The notes: generated from the letters alone by a model not told the origin. A stretch of 64,000 nt of DNA from Bacteroides luhongzhouii (GCF_009193295.2 NZ_CP059973.1:1612001-1676000); one strand, 5' to 3'. Shown: positions 43,608 through 54,624, numbered from the stretch's first letter. Numbers and translations: made by a program.

Positions 43608-43681
43608 AGTCGTTATTTTTTGAATTGTGGCGTAAAGATACGAATATAGTACTGTTAATTCATACTTTTTTTCTTTAATCT

Positions 43682-43712
43682 TTTGTAGTCGAACAGATTA
43701 TTTATATCTTTG
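43682..43712 (+). promoter_or_regulatory. Promoter of rimP-nusA-infB
   Basis: TTTG at 43682-43685 and TATCTTTG at 43705-43712 are 19 nt apart, a full Bacteroides consensus. The leader to rimP is about 60 nt. Confidence 0.75.
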
Positions 43713-43779
43713 CAACCGAAAACGGATGAAAGGTGGAGGGGCAATTAAGCTCCTTTTTTTGTTCTTATATAGCTAATAA

Positions 43780-44247
43780 ATGATAGAAAAGAAAACTGTT
43801 TGTCAGATTGTAGAAGAGTGGCTGGAAGGAAAAGACTACTTTTTAGTAGAAATAACCGTGAGCCCGGATGACAAAATTGTGGTCGAAATAGACCATGCAG
43901 AAGGTGTTTGGATTGAAGATTGTGTGGAGCTTAGCCGCTACATAGAGTCGAAACTGAACCGTGAAGAGGAAGATTATGAACTGGAAGTTGGGTCGGCCGG
44001 TATCGGACAGCCCTTTAAAGTACTGCAACAGTATTATATCCACATCGGACAAGAGGTGGAGGTATTGACTAAAGACGGACGCAAACTGGCCGGTATACTG
44101 AAAGATGCCGATGAAGAGAAGTTTACGGTAGCCGTACAAAAGAAAGTAAAACTCGAAGGAGCAAAGCGTCCGAAACTGGTAGAAGAGGACGAGACCTTCA
44201 CTTATGAGCAAATAAAATATACTAAATACTTAATTAGCTTTAAATAG
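43780..44247 (+). CDS. rimP: Ribosome maturation factor
   Basis: A 155-residue protein with the RimP arrangement: an N-terminal alpha/beta domain (VEITVSPDDKIVVEIDHAEG, VWIEDCVELSRYIESKLNRE, YELEVGSAGIGQPF) and a C-terminal SH3-like barrel (VLTKDGRKLAGILKDADEEK). It assists 30S subunit maturation. nusA begins 2 bp after its stop, the standard rimP-nusA-infB order. Confidence 0.94.
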   Translation: MIEKKTVCQIVEEWLEGKDYFLVEITVSPDDKIVVEIDHAEGVWIEDCVELSRYIESKLNREEEDYELEVGSAGIGQPFKVLQQYYIHIGQEVEVLTKDGRKLAGILKDADEEKFTVAVQKKVKLEGAKRPKLVEEDETFTYEQIKYTKYLISFK

Positions 44248-44249
44248 TT

Positions 44250-45527
44250 ATGGCCAAAAAAGAAGAAACAATCAGCTTGATTGATACATTTTCGGAATTT
44301 AAGGAACTGAAGAATATCGATAGAACGACGATGGTTAGCGTACTTGAAGAGTCGTTCCGTAGCGTAATCGCGAAAATGTTTGGCACCGATGAAAATTACG
44401 ACGTGATCGTGAACCCGGACAAGGGGGACTTCGAGATATGGCGTAACCGTGAAGTTGTGGCCGATGAAGATTTGACTAACCCGAATATGCAGATTTCGTT
44501 GAGCGAAGCGCAAAAAATCGATGCTTCTTACGAAGTAGGCGAAGAGGTGACTGACGAAGTGATCTTTGCCAAGTTCGGACGTCGTGCTATCCTGAATCTC
44601 CGCCAGACATTGGCTTCCAAGATTCTGGAACTCGAAAAAGACAGTATTTATAATAAATATATAGATAAGGTAGGTACTATCATCAACGCAGAAGTGTATC
44701 AGATCTGGAAGAAAGAGATGTTGCTCTTAGATGATGAAGGAAACGAGTTGCTGTTGCCTAAGACCGAACAAATCCCAAGTGATTTCTATCGCAAAGGTGA
44801 AACGGCCCGTGCAGTGGTTGCCCGCGTGGATAACAAGAATAATAATCCTAAGATTATCTTGTCACGTACTTCTCCCGTTTTCCTGCAACGCTTGTTCGAG
44901 ATGGAAGTACCCGAAATTAATGATGGTTTGATTACCATCAAGAAGATTGCCCGTATCCCTGGCGAACGTGCCAAGATTGCGGTAGAATCTTACGATGACA
45001 GAATCGACCCTGTAGGAGCCTGTGTAGGTGTAAAGGGAAGTCGTATTCATGGCATTGTTCGTGAACTTCGCAATGAGAACATCGACGTAATCAATTACAC
45101 ATCGAACATCTCATTGTTTATACAGCGCGCTTTAAGCCCGGCAAAGATTTCTTCTATCCGTCTAAATGAGGAAGAGAAGAAAGCAGAGGTTTTCCTCAAA
45201 CCGGAAGAAGTTTCGCTGGCTATCGGTAAAGGCGGTTTGAACATCAAACTGGCCAGTATGTTAACTGAGTACACTATCGACGTGTTCCGTGAGTTGGATG
45301 AGAATGTAGCTGACGAAGATATCTATCTCGACGAGTTCAGAGACGAAATCGACGGATGGGTGATCGACGCCATCAAGGCTATCGGCATCGATACAGCGAA
45401 GGCTGTGTTGAATGCTCCTCGTGAGATGTTGATTGAAAAGACGGACTTGGAAGAAGAGACAGTGGACGAGGTAATACGCATTTTGAAATCGGAGTTTGAA
45501 GAAGAAAGTGATTCAATTGAAAGTTGA
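44250..45527 (+). CDS. nusA: Transcription termination/antitermination factor
   Basis: A 425-residue NusA: N-terminal RNA-polymerase-binding domain, S1 domain (around 135-200), and two KH domains, including VGVKGSRIHGIVRELRNENI and LAIGKGGLNIKLASMLTEYT. The C-terminal acidic repeats of E. coli NusA are absent, as in other Bacteroidetes, and the protein ends in a short acidic tail. It modulates pausing, termination and antitermination. The last codons lie next to a near-perfect hairpin in the gap before infB. Confidence 0.95.
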   Translation: MAKKEETISLIDTFSEFKELKNIDRTTMVSVLEESFRSVIAKMFGTDENYDVIVNPDKGDFEIWRNREVVADEDLTNPNMQISLSEAQKIDASYEVGEEVTDEVIFAKFGRRAILNLRQTLASKILELEKDSIYNKYIDKVGTIINAEVYQIWKKEMLLLDDEGNELLLPKTEQIPSDFYRKGETARAVVARVDNKNNNPKIILSRTSPVFLQRLFEMEVPEINDGLITIKKIARIPGERAKIAVESYDDRIDPVGACVGVKGSRIHGIVRELRNENIDVINYTSNISLFIQRALSPAKISSIRLNEEEKKAEVFLKPEEVSLAIGKGGLNIKLASMLTEYTIDVFRELDENVADEDIYLDEFRDEIDGWVIDAIKAIGIDTAKAVLNAPREMLIEKTDLEEETVDEVIRILKSEFEEESDSIES

Positions 45528-45539
45528 AAATAGAATATT

Positions 45540-45587
45540 GACAGTTGAAAGTTGGCTTGTAAACAGCGCAGCCAACTGTCAACTGTC
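45540..45587 (+). repeat. Near-perfect hairpin in the nusA-infB gap
   Basis: The 17-base arms 45540-45556 and 45571-45587 are complementary at 16 positions around a 14-nt loop; each arm contains two related copies of an AGTTG word. No T-run follows, so read-through into infB is expected. It may be an RNA processing or stabilising element. Confidence 0.7.
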
Positions 45588-45639
45588 ATTTATCAGCTAT
45601 CAACTTCTTAAAGCTCCATTTATTCATTAATTTTAAAAT

Positions 45640-48600
45640 ATGACGATAAGGTTAAACAAAGTTACAAGAGATTTGAACGTAGGAATCGCGACGGTAGTTG
45701 AGTTCCTGCAAAAGAAAGGGCATACCGTAGAGGCTAATCCTAATACAAAAATTAGCGAGGAGCAATACGCTATACTCGTAAAGGAGTTTAGTACAGATAA
45801 GAACCTTAGACTTGAATCGGAGCGTTTCATACAGGAACGTCAGAATAAGGAACGTAATAAGGCGTCTGTTTCGATTGAAGGCTTCGAAAAGCAGCCGGAG
45901 AAACCGAAGTCGGAAGATGTGATTAAGACAGTCGTACCTGAGGATGCACGTCCGAAGTTTAAACCTGTCGGAAAAATTGATTTGGATAAAATAAACGGTC
46001 GTAAACCTGAAAAGGTGGAGAAAGAGCCGGAACAGAAACAAGAAGAATCTGTTGTAGAACGGCCTGTCGTTAAACCCGAAGTGAAAAAGGAGTCCGAGAA
46101 GAGAGAACCCGAGGTGAAGAAAGAAGAGGTGGTGACACCTCCTGTTTCTGTAGTAGAGCCTACTCCAGTGGTAGTTGAGCCCGTAGTAGTGCCGGAACCT
46201 GTAGTGGAGACGAAGCCGGTAGAAGTTGAAAAAGTAGTGGAAGAAGTGAAAAAAGAAGAGCCGAAGGTAGTAGAAACTGTACCTGTGAAGGCGGAAGAAC
46301 ATAAAGAAGAAAAAAAGGTGGAAACTGCACAGGCTGAAGTAACCCCGGTAGCAGAAAAGGCTCCGGAGGATGATGGTGTTTTCAAAATCCGTCAACCGGA
46401 ATTAGGCGCGAAGATCAATGTGATCGGTCAGATCGACTTGGCTGCATTGAACCAGTCTACTCGTCCGAAGAAGAAATCGAAGGAAGAGAAGCGTCGCGAA
46501 CGTGAAGAGAAAGAGAAAATCCGTCAGGATCAGAAGAAATTGATGAAGGAAGCCATCATCAAAGAAATCCGTAAGGATGATTCTAAAGTGGTGAAGAACG
46601 GTCCGAAAGAAAGTGCGGATGCTGCTAAGAAAAAACGTAACCGTATCAATAAAGAAAAGGTAGACGTTAATAACGTTGCGACTTCTAACTTTGCTGCGCC
46701 GAGACCTAATATACAAGGTAAAGGCGGTAATGGCAATAACAACGGTCAGGGCAACGGACAAGGAAATAATAACAGAAGAAATAACAACAATAATAAGGAT
46801 CGCTTCAAGAAGCCGGTTATCAAACAGGAAGTGAGCGAGGAAGACGTAGCAAAACAGGTAAAAGAAACTCTTGCACGTCTGACAACCAAAGGTAAGAACA
46901 AGACGTCCAAATACCGTAAAGAAAAACGTGAAATGGCTTCCAACCGTATGCAGGAACTGGAAGATCAGGAAATGGCAGACAGCAAGGTATTGAAGCTGAC
47001 CGAGTTCGTTACGGCTAACGAATTGGCAACGATGATGGATGTATCTGTTAATCAGGTTATCGCTACTTGTATGAGCATTGGTATCATGGTTTCCATCAAC
47101 CAACGTCTGGATGCGGAAACAATCAATCTGGTGGCAGAAGAGTTCGGATTCAAAACAGAATATGTAAGTGCGGAAGTGGCACAAGCTATCGTTGAAGAAG
47201 AAGATGCTCCGGAAGATTTGCAGCCGCGCGCTCCGATTGTTACAGTGATGGGACACGTTGACCACGGTAAGACATCTTTGCTCGACTATATCCGTAAGGC
47301 GAACGTAATTGCCGGTGAAGCCGGAGGTATTACACAGCATATCGGTGCATATAACGTGAAACTGGAAGACGGTCGCCGTATTACGTTCCTTGATACTCCG
47401 GGGCACGAAGCGTTTACCGCTATGCGTGCACGTGGTGCGAAAGTAACGGATATTGCTATCATTATTGTGGCTGCCGATGATAACGTGATGCCGCAGACGA
47501 AAGAAGCAATCAATCACGCGATGGCTGCCGGTGTACCTATTGTATTTGCAATCAATAAGGTAGATAAACCGACTGCGAATCCGGATAAGATTAAAGAAGA
47601 ACTGGCTGCAATGAATTACCTTGTTGAAGAATGGGGTGGTAAATATCAGTCACAAGATATCTCTGCCAAGAAGGGAATGGGTGTGGAAGATTTGCTGGAA
47701 AAAGTATTGCTTGAAGCAGAAATGCTCGACTTGAAAGCAAATCCGGACCGTAATGCTACGGGGTCTATCATCGAATCTTCTTTGGATAAGGGACGTGGAT
47801 ATGTAGCTACTGTATTGGTATCTAACGGTACTCTGAAAGTGGGAGATATCATACTGGCAGGAACTAGCTACGGACGTGTGAAGGCTATGTTCAACGAACG
47901 TAACCAACGCATCAAGGAAGCAGGACCTTCTGAACCGGCTCTGGTATTGGGATTGAACGGTGCACCTGCTGCTGGTGATACATTCCATGTCGTTGAAAGC
48001 GATCAGGAAGCTCGTGAAATCACTAACAAACGTGAACAGTTGGCTCGTGAACAAGGCTTGCGTACGCAGAAGATCCTTACGTTGGATGAGTTGGGCCGTC
48101 GTATTGCTTTGGGTAACTTCCAGGAATTGAACATCATTGTTAAGGGTGATGTGGACGGTTCTGTTGAGGCATTGAGCGACTCGTTGATCAAGTTGTCTAC
48201 GGAACAAATTCAGGTAAATGTCATCCATAAGGGTGTGGGAGCAATCTCCGAGTCGGATGTATCTCTGGCTGCCGCTTCGGATGCGATTATTGTCGGATTC
48301 CAGGTACGTCCTTCGGGTGCTGCCGCTAAGATGGCTGAACAGGAAGGTGTCGATATCCGTAAGTACTCTGTCATCTACGATGCAATCGAAGAGGTGAAGG
48401 CGGCTATGGAAGGTATGTTGGCTCCGGAACTGAAGGAACAGATCACGGCAACTATCGAAATCCGCGAAGTATTCAACATCACGAAGGTGGGTTTGGTAGC
48501 CGGCGCAATGGTGAAGACCGGAAAGGTGAAACGAAGCGACAAGGCTCGTTTGATCCGCGATGGTATCGTAATCTTTACCGGAAACATCAACGCGTTGAAA

Positions 48601-48732
48601 CGCTTCAAGGACGATGTGAAGGAAGTGGGTACAAACTTCGAATGTGGTATCAGTCTGGTGAACTGCAACGACATGAAGGTAGGCGATATGATCGAGACAT
48701 TCGAAGAAATAGAAGTGAAACAGACGCTATAA
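45640..48732 (+). CDS. infB: Translation initiation factor IF-2
   Basis: A 1030-residue IF-2. The N terminus has the IF2-N fold ([20 protein letters not shown]), followed by a low-complexity region of about 400 residues rich in K, E, P and V, and later a basic Gly/Asn-rich stretch. The GTPase domain has GHVDHGKT (538-545), [10 protein letters not shown] and [11 protein letters not shown]-terminal IF2 domains 2-4 end in EEIEVKQTL. It positions initiator tRNA on the ribosome. The gene is followed by a strong terminator. Confidence 0.96.
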   Translation: MTIRLNKVTRDLNVGIATVVEFLQKKGHTVEANPNTKISEEQYAILVKEFSTDKNLRLESERFIQERQNKERNKASVSIEGFEKQPEKPKSEDVIKTVVPEDARPKFKPVGKIDLDKINGRKPEKVEKEPEQKQEESVVERPVVKPEVKKESEKREPEVKKEEVVTPPVSVVEPTPVVVEPVVVPEPVVETKPVEVEKVVEEVKKEEPKVVETVPVKAEEHKEEKKVETAQAEVTPVAEKAPEDDGVFKIRQPELGAKINVIGQIDLAALNQSTRPKKKSKEEKRREREEKEKIRQDQKKLMKEAIIKEIRKDDSKVVKNGPKESADAAKKKRNRINKEKVDVNNVATSNFAAPRPNIQGKGGNGNNNGQGNGQGNNNRRNNNNNKDRFKKPVIKQEVSEEDVAKQVKETLARLTTKGKNKTSKYRKEKREMASNRMQELEDQEMADSKVLKLTEFVTANELATMMDVSVNQVIATCMSIGIMVSINQRLDAETINLVAEEFGFKTEYVSAEVAQAIVEEEDAPEDLQPRAPIVTVMGHVDHGKTSLLDYIRKANVIAGEAGGITQHIGAYNVKLEDGRRITFLDTPGHEAFTAMRARGAKVTDIAIIIVAADDNVMPQTKEAINHAMAAGVPIVFAINKVDKPTANPDKIKEELAAMNYLVEEWGGKYQSQDISAKKGMGVEDLLEKVLLEAEMLDLKANPDRNATGSIIESSLDKGRGYVATVLVSNGTLKVGDIILAGTSYGRVKAMFNERNQRIKEAGPSEPALVLGLNGAPAAGDTFHVVESDQEAREITNKREQLAREQGLRTQKILTLDELGRRIALGNFQELNIIVKGDVDGSVEALSDSLIKLSTEQIQVNVIHKGVGAISESDVSLAAASDAIIVGFQVRPSGAAAKMAEQEGVDIRKYSVIYDAIEEVKAAMEGMLAPELKEQITATIEIREVFNITKVGLVAGAMVKTGKVKRSDKARLIRDGIVIFTGNINALKRFKDDVKEVGTNFECGISLVNCNDMKVGDMIETFEEIEVKQTL

Positions 48733-48800
48733 ATAATAGAGTAAGATTATAAGTGATATGTTATAATGTTATAATATAGCAGAGGTCATGATATGATAAA

Positions 48801-48855
48801 AAGGTGGTAATGTGGTACTGTTTGCAGAACACCACCTTACCACCTTATTTTTTAT
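48801..48855 (+). terminator. Strong terminator after infB
   Basis: The 16-base arms 48801-48816 and 48831-48846 pair at 15 positions around a 14-nt loop and are followed by ATTTTTTATC. The stem is built of two related AAGGTGG/TGTGGT words. Confidence 0.85.
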
Positions 48856-48906
48856 CATTCTACACCCTATCACTGTGATTACCTTATAATATACACCCGA
48901 TTATTT

Positions 48907-49464
48907 GTGGCTTATAACATTATAAATGTGGCAACGATTGATATCATTATCCTTATTGTAATAGGCGCCGGAGCGGTGGTAGGCTTTGTAAAAGGCTTTA
49001 TCCGCCAGTTGGCTTCTATTTTGGGGTTAATAGTCGGGCTGCTGGCGGCGAAAGCTTTGTATGCCTCTTTGGCGGAAAAACTTTGCCCGACAGTGACGGA
49101 TTCGATGACAGTTGCGCAAGTGTTGGCTTTTATCATGATCTGGATTGCCGTACCGTTGATCTTTGTATTGATAGCTTCGTTATTGACAAAAGCAATGCAG
49201 GCAATCTCGCTGAACTGGCTGAACCGCTGGTTAGGAAGTGGACTGGGAGCACTTAAGTTTCTGTTGTTAACGAGTGTAGTGATCGGTGCGATAGAGTTTG
49301 TGGACAGCGATAATAAGTTAATTAGTGCAACAAAAAAGGAAGAATCTTTGTTATATTATCCGATGGAAACGTTTGCGGGGATCTTTTTCCCTGCTGCGAA
49401 GAATATGACGCAACAATATATATTAGAGAATAAAGATAAAGATGCAACAAGAAGAACCCAATAA
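48907..49464 (+). CDS. CvpA family membrane protein
   Basis: A 185-residue protein with four hydrophobic helices and the CvpA-family core [39 protein letters not shown]. No in-frame ATG exists; GTG at 48907 gives the full frame, and GTG at 48928 is an alternative. Its role in Bacteroides is unknown; E. coli CvpA is linked to colicin V production and envelope stress tolerance. It overlaps sufB by 23 bp if sufB starts at 49442. Confidence 0.82.
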   Translation: MAYNIINVATIDIIILIVIGAGAVVGFVKGFIRQLASILGLIVGLLAAKALYASLAEKLCPTVTDSMTVAQVLAFIMIWIAVPLIFVLIASLLTKAMQAISLNWLNRWLGSGLGALKFLLLTSVVIGAIEFVDSDNKLISATKKEESLLYYPMETFAGIFFPAAKNMTQQYILENKDKDATRRTQ

Positions 49465-50944
49465 AATGAAACCCAATCAGAAAGACGAACTCGAAAAGAA
49501 GACTGATAATGAGTTTGTCCGGAAATTTGCGGAGGAGAAATATAAATACGGCTTCACCACAGAGGTGCATACAGACATCATTGAGCGTGGACTTAATGAA
49601 GAGGTCGTTCGTCTGATTTCATCGAAAAAAGACGAACCGGAGTGGTTGCTGGAGTTTCGACTGAAAGCGTACCGCCACTGGCTGACGCTGGAGATGCCGA
49701 CCTGGGCACACCTCCGTATCCCTGAAATCGACTATCAGGCGATTTCTTATTATGCCGATCCGACGAAGAAGAAAGAAGGACCGAAGAGCATGGAGGAAGT
49801 TGATCCTGAACTGATAAAGACATTTAATAAACTGGGCATTCCTTTGGAAGAGCAGATGGCTCTTAGCGGAATGGCGGTGGATGCCGTTATGGACTCAGTT
49901 TCCGTAAAGACTACCTTCAAGGAAACGCTGATGGAGAAAGGAATAATCTTTTGCTCGTTCAGTGAGGCCGTGCGGGAACATCCCGATTTGGTGAAGAAAT
50001 ATATGGGATCGGTGGTAGGTTACCGGGATAATTTCTTTGCCGCGTTGAACTCCGCTGTCTTTTCTGACGGCTCTTTCGTGTATATTCCGAAAGGGGTACG
50101 TTGTCCGATGGAACTTTCCACTTATTTCCGTATCAATGCCCGTAACACGGGACAGTTTGAACGTACGCTGATTGTGGCGGACGACGATTCATACGTTTCT
50201 TATCTGGAAGGATGTACGGCACCGATGCGGGATGAAAATCAGTTGCATGCCGCTATCGTTGAGATAATCGTGCACGACCGCGCAGAGGTAAAATACAGCA
50301 CTGTTCAGAACTGGTATCCGGGCGATGCGGAAGGTAAGGGTGGTGTATACAACTTTGTGACAAAACGCGGTAATTGTAAGGGAGTGGATAGTAAACTATC
50401 TTGGACACAAGTGGAAACCGGTTCGGCAATCACTTGGAAATACCCTTCTTGTATTCTGACAGGCGATAACTCAACCGCTGAATTCTATTCTGTAGCTGTA
50501 ACGAACAACTATCAGCAAGCAGATACCGGGACGAAGATGATTCATCTGGGCAAGAATACCCGTAGTACGATTGTAAGTAAAGGTATCTCCGCCGGGCATA
50601 GTGAGAATTCCTATCGTGGGTTGGTACGTGTGGCTGAGAAAGCGGATAATGCCCGTAATTATAGCCAGTGTGACTCTCTGTTGCTGGGAGATAAATGTGG
50701 TGCGCATACTTTCCCTTATATGGATATTCATAATGAAACGGCAGTAGTGGAACATGAAGCCACAACGAGCAAGATCAGTGAAGACCAGATATTCTATTGC
50801 AACCAGCGCGGTATTCCGACAGAAGATGCTATCGGACTTATTGTGAACGGATATGCAAAGGAAGTATTGAATAAACTTCCAATGGAGTTTGCGGTAGAAG
50901 CACAGAAGTTGCTTACTATCTCATTGGAAGGAAGCGTGGGATAA
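49442..50944 (+). CDS. sufB: Fe-S cluster assembly scaffold subunit
   Basis: A 500-residue SufB. Typical blocks include [69 protein letters not shown] and [20 protein letters not shown]. It forms the SufBCD scaffold on which Fe-S clusters are built. The start could also be the second Met (49466), which would remove the overlap with the CvpA gene. It is first in a suf operon of order sufB-sufC-sufD-sufS. Confidence 0.95.
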   Translation: MQQEEPNKMKPNQKDELEKKTDNEFVRKFAEEKYKYGFTTEVHTDIIERGLNEEVVRLISSKKDEPEWLLEFRLKAYRHWLTLEMPTWAHLRIPEIDYQAISYYADPTKKKEGPKSMEEVDPELIKTFNKLGIPLEEQMALSGMAVDAVMDSVSVKTTFKETLMEKGIIFCSFSEAVREHPDLVKKYMGSVVGYRDNFFAALNSAVFSDGSFVYIPKGVRCPMELSTYFRINARNTGQFERTLIVADDDSYVSYLEGCTAPMRDENQLHAAIVEIIVHDRAEVKYSTVQNWYPGDAEGKGGVYNFVTKRGNCKGVDSKLSWTQVETGSAITWKYPSCILTGDNSTAEFYSVAVTNNYQQADTGTKMIHLGKNTRSTIVSKGISAGHSENSYRGLVRVAEKADNARNYSQCDSLLLGDKCGAHTFPYMDIHNETAVVEHEATTSKISEDQIFYCNQRGIPTEDAIGLIVNGYAKEVLNKLPMEFAVEAQKLLTISLEGSVG

Positions 50945-50956
50945 TTGAACGATTAG

Positions 50957-51037
50957 ACGATTTACGATTTACGATTGAAGTTTCTCTCGTGAGTGTGTGG
51001 GTCGTCTGAGTAATATGAATCGTAAATCGTAAATTGT
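50957..51037 (+). repeat. Near-perfect hairpin in the sufB-sufC gap
   Basis: The 20-base arms 50957-50976 and 51018-51037 pair at 19 positions around a 41-nt loop. Each arm is three tandem copies of a 7-base word (ACGATTT or complement). No T-run follows. Its architecture is like the nusA-infB hairpin although the sequence differs. Confidence 0.75.
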
Positions 51038-51055
51038 TAAATCGTAAATATAATC

Positions 51056-51808
51056 ATGTTAGAAATAAAAGACCTGCATGCCAGCATTAATGGCAAAGAG
51101 ATATTGAAGGGTATTAACCTGACGGTGAATCCCGGTGAAGTGCACGCTATTATGGGGCCGAATGGTTCCGGCAAAAGTACGCTTTCTTCCGTATTGGTGG
51201 GAAATCCGGCTTTTGAGGTAACAAAAGGATCGGTCACTTTTTATGGAAAGAACCTGTTGGAGTTGAGTCCTGAAGATCGTAGCCATGAAGGAATCTTTCT
51301 TAGTTTCCAGTATCCGGTAGAGATTCCGGGGGTGAGCATGGTCAACTTTATGCGTGCTGCTGTGAATGAGCAACGTAAATATAAAGGTCTGCCTGCACTG
51401 ACAGCCAGTGAGTTTCTGAAACTGATGCGTGAGAAACGTGCGGTTGTAGAGCTGGATAATAAGTTGGCTAACCGTTCGGTGAATGAAGGCTTTTCGGGTG
51501 GTGAAAAGAAACGGAACGAGATCTTCCAGATGGCCATGTTGGAACCGCGGTTGAGCATCCTTGATGAGACAGACTCCGGTTTGGATATTGATGCGCTCCG
51601 TATTGTTGCGGAAGGAGTGAACAAACTGAAAACTCCTGAAACAAGTACGATCGTTATTACCCACTACCAACGTTTGCTTGATTATATCAAACCTGATATT
51701 GTACATGTCCTTTATAAAGGTCGTATCGTAAAAACTGCCGGACCGGAACTTGCGCTGGAACTGGAAGAAAAAGGATATGATTGGATCAAGAAAGAAGTAG
51801 GAGAATGA
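51056..51808 (+). CDS. sufC: Fe-S cluster assembly ATPase
   Basis: A 250-residue ABC-type ATPase: Walker [10 protein letters not shown] (34-42), the SufC-specific signature FSGGEKK (146-152), Walker [15 protein letters not shown] and the switch histidine in VITHYQRLL. It energises the SufBCD scaffold. It is separated from sufB by a 111-bp gap containing a large hairpin, and is followed by sufD after 13 bp. Confidence 0.96.
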   Translation: MLEIKDLHASINGKEILKGINLTVNPGEVHAIMGPNGSGKSTLSSVLVGNPAFEVTKGSVTFYGKNLLELSPEDRSHEGIFLSFQYPVEIPGVSMVNFMRAAVNEQRKYKGLPALTASEFLKLMREKRAVVELDNKLANRSVNEGFSGGEKKRNEIFQMAMLEPRLSILDETDSGLDIDALRIVAEGVNKLKTPETSTIVITHYQRLLDYIKPDIVHVLYKGRIVKTAGPELALELEEKGYDWIKKEVGE

Positions 51809-51821
51809 CAAATATAAAACG

Positions 51822-53165
51822 ATGATGGTTGAACAACAATATATAGAACTCTTCTCACAGACGGAAGCAATGATCTGCAAGCATAGTGCCGAAGTGCTGA
51901 ATGCGCCTCGTGCAGCTGCATTTGCCGATTTTGAGCGACTCGGATTTCCGACCCGTAAGATGGAGAAGTACAAATATACGGATGTGAGCAAGTACTTTGA
52001 ACCGGATTACGGTTTGAACTTGAATCGTCTGGCTATTCCGGTCAATCCGTATGAAGTGTTTAAGTGCGATGTGCCGAATATGAGTACCGCCCTGTATTTT
52101 GTGGTAAATGACGCATTTTATAATAGGGCACTTCCCAAAGGAAACCTGCCGGAAGGTGTGATTTTCGGCAGCCTGAAAGAGGTGGCCGAGCAGCATCCGG
52201 AGTTGGTGAAGAAGTATTACGGTCAGTTGGCAGATACTTCCAAAGATGGAATAACTGCTTTCAATACAGCTTTTGCACAAGACGGCGTTGTGTTTTATGT
52301 GCCGAAGAATGTAGTGGTAGAAAAACCGATCCAGCTGGTAAATATCCTGCGTGCAGATGTTAACTTTATGGTGAACCGCCGCGTACTAATCATCCTGGAG
52401 GATGGTGCGCAAGCCCGTCTGCTGATTTGTGACCATGCAATGGATAACGTGAACTTCCTGGCTACACAAGTGATTGAAGTATTTGCAGGTGAGAATACGG
52501 TATTCGATATGTATGAACTGGAAGAAACACATACAAGCACTGTTCGTATCAGTAACCTATATGTAAAGCAAGAGGCAAACAGTAATGTATTGTTGAATGG
52601 AATGACTTTGCATAATGGTACTACCCGCAACACTACTGAAGTGTTGTTGGCAGGAGAAGGAGCCGAGATAAACCTCTGTGGTATGGCAATTGCCGATAAG
52701 AACCAGCACGTAGACAATCATACAAGCATTGACCATGCCGTACCAAACTGCACCAGCAATGAGCTGTTCAAGTATGTACTCGACGATCAGTCGGTAGGCG
52801 CGTTTGCCGGATTGGTATTGGTGCGTCCTGATGCACAACATACGAACTCCCAGCAGACTAACCGGAATCTTTGTGCTACACGTGATGCGCGAATGTACAC
52901 ACAACCTCAATTGGAGATTTACGCGGATGATGTGAAATGTTCGCATGGAGCAACGGTAGGCCAGTTAGATGAGAGTGCATTATTCTATATGCGTTCACGA
53001 GGTATTGCAGAGAAAGAAGCCCGTTTGTTATTGATGTTCGCATTTGTCAATGAAGTGATTGATACCATCCGTTTGGAAGCACTGAAAGATCGCCTGCACC
53101 TATTGGTAGAGAAACGTTTCCGTGGCGAGCTGAACAGATGTCAGGGCTGTGCCATTTGTAAGTAA
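51822..53165 (+). CDS. sufD: Fe-S cluster assembly protein SufD
   Basis: A 447-residue SufD, paralogous to SufB. It shows FPTRKMEKYKYTDVSKYFEP, FYVPKNVVVEKPIQLVNILR, the beta-helix region NLYVKQEANSNVLLNGMTLH, and the C-terminal GIAEKEARLLLMFAFVNEV. It completes the SufBC2D scaffold. The C terminus ends in a Cys-containing tail (RCQGCAICK). sufS starts 19 bp downstream. Confidence 0.94.
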   Translation: MMVEQQYIELFSQTEAMICKHSAEVLNAPRAAAFADFERLGFPTRKMEKYKYTDVSKYFEPDYGLNLNRLAIPVNPYEVFKCDVPNMSTALYFVVNDAFYNRALPKGNLPEGVIFGSLKEVAEQHPELVKKYYGQLADTSKDGITAFNTAFAQDGVVFYVPKNVVVEKPIQLVNILRADVNFMVNRRVLIILEDGAQARLLICDHAMDNVNFLATQVIEVFAGENTVFDMYELEETHTSTVRISNLYVKQEANSNVLLNGMTLHNGTTRNTTEVLLAGEGAEINLCGMAIADKNQHVDNHTSIDHAVPNCTSNELFKYVLDDQSVGAFAGLVLVRPDAQHTNSQQTNRNLCATRDARMYTQPQLEIYADDVKCSHGATVGQLDESALFYMRSRGIAEKEARLLLMFAFVNEVIDTIRLEALKDRLHLLVEKRFRGELNRCQGCAICK

Positions 53166-53184
53166 CCACTAAAAAATAATAAAC

Positions 53185-54396
53185 GTGGATATTCAAAAGA
53201 TACGTGAGGATTTTCCGATATTGAGCCGTACGGTTTACGGTAAACCTTTGGTTTATTTCGACAACGGTGCGACGACGCAGAAACCCCGCTTGGTGGTTGA
53301 TGCGTTGGTGGATGAATATTATTCCGTAAATGCCAATGTACATCGCGGTGTGCATTATCTTTCGCAACAAGCTACGGAATTGCATGAGGCTTCCCGTGAA
53401 ACGGTGCGTCAGTTTATTAATGCCCGTAGCACAAGTGAAGTTGTCTTCACCCGCGGAACGACGGAAAGCATCAACCTGCTTGTTTCCAGCTTTGGCGACG
53501 AATTTATGGAAGAGGGAGATGAAGTGATTATTTCCGTAATGGAACATCACAGTAACATCGTTCCTTGGCAACTGCTGGCTGCCCGCAAGGGAATTGCCAT
53601 CAAAGTGATTCCGATGAATGACAAAGGCGAACTTCTGTTGGATGAATACGAAAAACTATTTTCCGAACGCACGAAAATAGTCAGTGTGGTTCATGTTTCG
53701 AATGTGCTGGGTACAGTGAATCCGGTGAAAGAAATGATTGCGACGGCTCATGCGCACGGTGTACCTTGCCTGATAGATGCTGCACAGTCTATCCCTCACA
53801 TGAAAGTGGACGTACAGGAGTTGGATGCCGATTTTCTGGTATTTTCTGCCCACAAGATATACGGTCCGACAGGCGTCGGAGTGCTTTATGGAAAAGAAGA
53901 GTGGTTAGACCGCCTTCCGCCTTATCAGGGAGGAGGAGAGATGATTCAGCATGTCTCTTTTGAAAAGACTACTTTCAACGAACTTCCTTTCAAATTTGAA
54001 GCCGGTACGCCCGACTACATCGGAACTACCGGACTGGCAAAAGCCCTTGATTACGTGAATGGACATGGACTTGAGCAGATAGCCGCCCATGAGCATGAAC
54101 TGACAACTTACGCTTTGCAACGGCTGAAAGAGATTCCCCAGATACGTATATTCGGTGAGGCAGCCGAACGGGGAGCGGTCATATCCTTCCTGGTAGGAGA
54201 TATCCATCATTTCGACCTCGGAACGTTGTTGGATCGTTTAGGCATTGCCGTAAGGACGGGACATCATTGTGCGCAACCTCTCATGCAACGTCTTGGTATA
54301 GAAGGGACTGTACGGGCTTCGTTTGCTATGTACAATACGAAATCGGAAATAGATACATTGGTGGATGGAATCGAACGCGTCAGCAAGATGTTCTAA
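53185..54396 (+). CDS. sufS: Cysteine desulfurase
   Basis: A 403-residue PLP enzyme starting with GTG (MDIQKIREDFPILSRTVYGK). The Schiff-base lysine is K224 in FSAHKIYGPTG, and the persulfide cysteine is C362 in RTGHHCAQP. Further group-II features are YFDNGATTQKP and FTRGTTESINLL. It supplies sulfur for SufBCD. It is the last gene of the suf operon, closed by a terminator at 54404. No sufE is seen in the window. Confidence 0.95.
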   Translation: MDIQKIREDFPILSRTVYGKPLVYFDNGATTQKPRLVVDALVDEYYSVNANVHRGVHYLSQQATELHEASRETVRQFINARSTSEVVFTRGTTESINLLVSSFGDEFMEEGDEVIISVMEHHSNIVPWQLLAARKGIAIKVIPMNDKGELLLDEYEKLFSERTKIVSVVHVSNVLGTVNPVKEMIATAHAHGVPCLIDAAQSIPHMKVDVQELDADFLVFSAHKIYGPTGVGVLYGKEEWLDRLPPYQGGGEMIQHVSFEKTTFNELPFKFEAGTPDYIGTTGLAKALDYVNGHGLEQIAAHEHELTTYALQRLKEIPQIRIFGEAAERGAVISFLVGDIHHFDLGTLLDRLGIAVRTGHHCAQPLMQRLGIEGTVRASFAMYNTKSEIDTLVDGIERVSKMF

Positions 54397-54403
54397 CGAT
54401 ATA

Positions 54404-54438
54404 AAAGCTGCTATTCCTGTGGGATGGCGGCTTTTTTT
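54404..54438 (+). terminator. Terminator of the suf operon
   Basis: AAAGCTGC (54404-54411) pairs with GCGGCTTT (54427-54434), one G-T pair, followed by TTTTTTTAT. Confidence 0.8.
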
Positions 54439-54585
54439 ATTCTTTAACTAAAAAAAATGTCTTCAAGTGCAGTGATTTGAGCTTTTGTGCGTCTAATAGG
54501 TAAAGAAACAAAATGTTCATTGAATATTAGGAGGGTCGTGAGACCATGCTCATATTATATAAATTCTCTCTCTTTAACATTAATC

Positions 54586-54624
54586 GCAGCTATACCGTTT
54601 TACGGTATAGCTGCAACTTTTTTT
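54586..54624 (+). terminator. Strong terminator without an assigned gene
   Basis: A perfect 12-bp stem (GCAGCTATACCG at 54586-54597, complement at 54603-54614) with a 5-nt loop, followed by AAC and a run of seven Ts. The suf terminator lies some 150 bp upstream, so a separate short transcript is implied. Confidence 0.8.

Noticed and set aside
45652..46395. Long minus-strand open frame opposite infB (247 codons)
   Set aside because: It is the complement of the low-complexity Lys/Glu/Pro region of infB; its translation is a hydrophobic, Phe/Arg-rich artefact.
46402..47517. Minus-strand open frame of 371 codons opposite infB
   Set aside because: Antisense to the conserved GTPase region of infB; the translation has no domain signal.
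51059..51991. Minus-strand open frame of 310 codons opposite sufC and sufD
   Set aside because: It lies fully antisense to two clear suf genes and has no recognisable domain.
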